64,000 nucleotides of DNA from CAZWCX01 sp964632945 (GTDB lineage Bacteria > Planctomycetota > MHYJ01 > WSZJ01 > CAZWCX01). Both the position numbers and the translations under genes were made by a program. Below, piece by piece: positions 61,850 to 64,000 of this stretch. The notes beneath the pieces were generated by a model. It saw only the letters and a list, made by a program, of their open reading frames with translations, was not told the DNA's origin and ran no database searches. The stretch is from contig CAZWCX010000006.1 in NCBI GenBank assembly GCA_964632945.1, positions 48,901 to 112,900 on the forward strand, written 5' to 3'. Each line of letters starts with the position of its first letter. Position 1 is the first letter of the stretch.

Positions 61850-62398
61850 TCAACGACGCAGGTCGTCCAACCGGTAGAGAAAAACCGGGTCCTTGTTCCG
61901 GCCGGTGCGGACGACGTCGGCGGCGTCCCAACCCGGAACCGGAAACGCGTAGCTCAGCGCGCGCGCGCCCGGCTTCGCCTCCCGGACCAGCTTGTCGCCG
62001 ACCTCGGGAAGATTGTACGGCATCAGATAGAAGAAGACCACGTCCGCGCCGGACCAGTCCTGCCGGCGCGCATCGCCCCACCGCACCCGGCCGCGACCGG
62101 CCAGTCCCGCCCACCGCAGCCGAAGCTTCACCAGCAGCAGCATCGGCAAAGACAGTTCCCAGCCGGTGTAGAGCACCGGGTGGTTCCGCAGCAGATGCAG
62201 GGCGAATCGTCCATTGCCGGTGCCGAGCTCGAGCACGGCCTCCCCCTCGCGGAAGGCCGCAAGCCGGCAGGCCGCCTCGATCGCTTCCGCCGGCGTATGT
62301 TTGACCGGAACGCCCGTTCGGGCCAGCGCGTGCAGCGAGGACCCCAGAAGCAGGGTCGCGACCAGCGCGGCGGCGATCACCAGGGTCGTCGGAATCAA
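61850..62398 (-). CDS. class I SAM-dependent methyltransferase with N-terminal membrane anchor
   Basis: 182 aa from TTG 62396-62398; no ATG or better start lies between it and the promoter (62434-62463). Residues 4-20 form a membrane helix (TLVIAAALVATLLLGSSL). SAM motif ELGTGNGRFALHLL, then RVRWGDAR with the acidic residue and a DVVFFYLMPYNL strand. The acceptor is unknown. The start is the least certain part. Confidence 0.65.
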   Translation of the reverse strand: MIPTTLVIAAALVATLLLGSSLHALARTGVPVKHTPAEAIEAACRLAAFREGEAVLELGTGNGRFALHLLRNHPVLYTGWELSLPMLLLVKLRLRWAGLAGRGRVRWGDARRQDWSGADVVFFYLMPYNLPEVGDKLVREAKPGARALSYAFPVPGWDAADVVRTGRNKDPVFLYRLDDLRR

Positions 62399-62433
62399 GG
62401 CACCCGCCGGGAAAGGGGCCGGAAACGGGGCGG

Positions 62434-62463
62434 ATTCTAGCAGCGGCGACCGGAAGGGGTCAA
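62434..62463 (-). promoter_or_regulatory. promoter of the membrane methyltransferase gene
   Basis: Minus strand TTGACC (62458-62463), 18-nt spacer, TAGAAT (62434-62439). Transcription would start about 30 nt upstream of the proposed TTG start, which supports that start over longer readings. Confidence 0.65.
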
Positions 62464-62569
62464 TGACGGGGAGCGTCGGATCGCGCTTCCCTGGAGGTCT
62501 CGTCCCGCGTAGACTCGAGGCGTCGCGCCGCCCGATCCTCCCGGATTTCCGTCGGGCCGGGGCGCCTCG

Positions 62570-63739
62570 ATGCCGTCGCTGACCGGAGCCGTGCGCGTGT
62601 ACCCTGCCGACGATCCATCCCGTCCGATCCACGATGCGACGGGAGCGGGGAATTCGCCGGGTCGGGAAGGCGACGCGCCGCCGGCGTCCCGCGGTGCCGG
62701 CGCCGGACCTCCCGCCCCGGGACGCCGCCTGCGGCGCGCGGCCGCCGTCCTCTCGTCCCTCGTCGGCGGCCTCGGCCTCTGGCTCTCGCTCCACGTCTTC
62801 CTCCCGGAGGCGATTGTGGAGCCGGCCCCCCCGCGTGTCGCCCCGGCGCCGCCTTCGCCGGTGATCCGGGTGCTGGCCTACAACGTCCACCTCCTCCCCG
62901 GTCTCGCGGACACCCTGGCCGCGAAGGTCGGGCGGCCGGAAGCGCGGGCCCGGCGCATCGGCGAATTCGTCGCCGCGTACGACCTCGTCGGCCTGTGCGA
63001 GGTGTTCGACCGGGACCGCGCGAGCGAACTCCTCGCCGCCGTCGAACGGGTCGCGCCCGGGCGGCATTCCGTGGTGCGCGGTCCCAAGCCCTCCGGCTAC
63101 TTCACCGGTTCCGGCCTGCTCCTGCTCTCCCGGTTTCCGGTGGAAGCATGGCATCGGATCACGTTCGGGGAAGCCTCCCGATTCGCCGAGTTCGGATGGC
63201 GGGCGGATGGTTTCGCCGCCAAGGGGGCGCTGCACGCGCGCGTGCGTCACGACTCGGGGGTTCGGATCGATTGTTTCGTCACGCACCTGGAGAGCAAGTC
63301 GGGCCCCGCGCGCGCCGTCCAGGTGGAGGCGCTTGCGCGCTTCATCGGGGAGCTGTCCGCGCCCGACCGGCCGATCGTGCTGATGGGCGACCTGAACGTG
63401 AACGCGGATCCGGCCGGGGGCGAGGCCACGGCCTACGGGCGCATGATGGCGGGCCTGGCCGATTCGGGTCGAACGATGCGGGACGTCTGGCCGCTCCTGC
63501 GCGGAAAAGAGATTCCGCCGGACGGTCCGGTCGGCCGCAGCGGGCGGCAGCGGAAGGACTACGTCCTCGTCTCCGCGCCCGCGGTGGAGGCGGCCGGCCG
63601 TCTCGAGCCGCGCTCGGTGCGGATCCTGCCGCTCTACGATGGAGAAATTCCGGGAGGCGCGTGGTCCGATCATCCGGCCGTCGAATGCGAGGCGCGGGTC
63701 GTCCCGGCCGTGGATCCCGCGGGCGCGGAGGGATTCTGA
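62570..63739 (+). CDS. endonuclease/exonuclease/phosphatase-family protein, membrane-anchored
   Basis: 389 aa. Residues 1-50 are a low-complexity soluble region, a transmembrane helix lies near 57-77, then an EEP domain: RVLAYNVHLLPGL, LVGLCEVFDRD, THLESKSGPARAVQV, VLMGDLNVNADPA, and the closing WSDHPAVECE with the catalytic His-containing motif. It most resembles sphingomyelinase-type phosphodiesterases. Substrate unknown. Start ATG 62570 is the first codon of a frame without a clear Shine-Dalgarno, so a later start is possible. Confidence 0.75.
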   Translation: MPSLTGAVRVYPADDPSRPIHDATGAGNSPGREGDAPPASRGAGAGPPAPGRRLRRAAAVLSSLVGGLGLWLSLHVFLPEAIVEPAPPRVAPAPPSPVIRVLAYNVHLLPGLADTLAAKVGRPEARARRIGEFVAAYDLVGLCEVFDRDRASELLAAVERVAPGRHSVVRGPKPSGYFTGSGLLLLSRFPVEAWHRITFGEASRFAEFGWRADGFAAKGALHARVRHDSGVRIDCFVTHLESKSGPARAVQVEALARFIGELSAPDRPIVLMGDLNVNADPAGGEATAYGRMMAGLADSGRTMRDVWPLLRGKEIPPDGPVGRSGRQRKDYVLVSAPAVEAAGRLEPRSVRILPLYDGEIPGGAWSDHPAVECEARVVPAVDPAGAEGF

Positions 63740-64000
63740 CCGGAGCCGGGTCCGCGCACGCCTCGCTCCCCCGGCGCGGGGCAGACGACCTTCGTCCCCC
63801 GCAGCCCGTACGCCTGGCAGGAGATCGCGCGAGTTCAGGCCGGGAGGGGGCGATCCCCCCTCCCCGCCGCCGATCCGGCGCCTGGCCCGGATTCTTCCGG
63901 AGCCGGATGGTTCGCCAACCGCGAAGCGGTTCGTGAATCAACCGGGCCTAGTGGGTCTTCAATCTTGAGATCCTAGGTTCGGCCGAGGCGATTTTCGCGC

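Noticed and set aside
1..64000. CRISPR arrays, tRNA or rRNA genes, transposases, prophage or integration sites
   Set aside because: I saw no direct-repeat arrays, tRNA-like cloverleaf, transposase motif or terminal repeats anywhere in the window; a tRNAscan and repeat search would settle it.

Overview
This is a 64-kb, very GC-rich chromosomal segment from a bacterium, with about 48 protein genes and no rRNA, tRNA, insertion sequence or CRISPR array that I can see. The gene types point to Planctomycetota or a close relative: two giant membrane-anchored Ser/Thr kinases with TPR tails, an adjacent DUF1800/DUF1501 pair, a prokaryotic RING-finger protein, a DUF2330 protein, VIT/VWA and DUF58/VWA proteins, and many secreted proteins of unknown function. 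That assignment is inference from gene content. The first gene (archaemetzincin) is cut by the left window edge; no gene is cut at the right edge.

The most important feature is selenocysteine. Three genes run through an in-frame TGA that sits exactly at a redox-active position: MsrA (TGA 7844-7846 replaces the catalytic Cys of the GCFW motif), a secreted thioredoxin-like protein (TGA 25303-25305, Cys-Sec pair) and a TPR-thioredoxin protein (TGA 27620-27622, giving U-P-W-C in place of C-x-x-C). Each TGA is followed 19-28 nt downstream by a short-loop hairpin, as in bacterial SECIS elements; the third hairpin has the apical loop GGUC, the same as E. coli fdhF. A standard annotation would split each gene at the TGA. 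The last two are neighbours in one transcription unit (25.0-28.3 kb), so the window holds a small envelope selenoprotein locus.

Layout. 0-8 kb: secreted hydrolases and proteases, an ICMT-like methyltransferase, acetyl-CoA synthetase, an esterase-parvulin fusion and Sec-MsrA. 8-12 kb: HAD phosphatase and endonuclease IV, then an internally deleted quinone oxidoreductase behind a TPP enzyme. 12-19 kb: a 1,332-aa kinase-TPR protein and a large secreted CBM/transglutaminase-like protein. 19-25 kb: ECF sigma factor, zinc-finger anti-sigma factor, two membrane proteins and DUF1800/DUF1501. 25-28 kb: two selenoproteins. 28-36 kb (minus strand): HEAT-cyclophilin fusion, second kinase-TPR protein and a tandem pair of EAL-HDOD proteins. 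36.6-40.1 kb: TetR regulator with an operator over its own -10 box, then a DevCAB/MacAB-like exporter. 40-46 kb: lipoprotein, GAF-fused Cys/Met-type PLP enzyme and a double polysaccharide-deacetylase-like protein. 45.8-49 kb: MerR regulator on a nearly leaderless promoter, then a VIT-VWA protein. 49-64 kb: small membrane and RING-finger proteins, MBL hydrolase, C45 peptidase-like protein, TrmO, DUF2330, a second HAD, DUF58/VWA, SppA, a methyltransferase and an EEP-family phosphatase.

The general theme is envelope maintenance and signalling: exported redox enzymes, prolyl isomerases, proteases and sensor kinases, with few biosynthetic genes.
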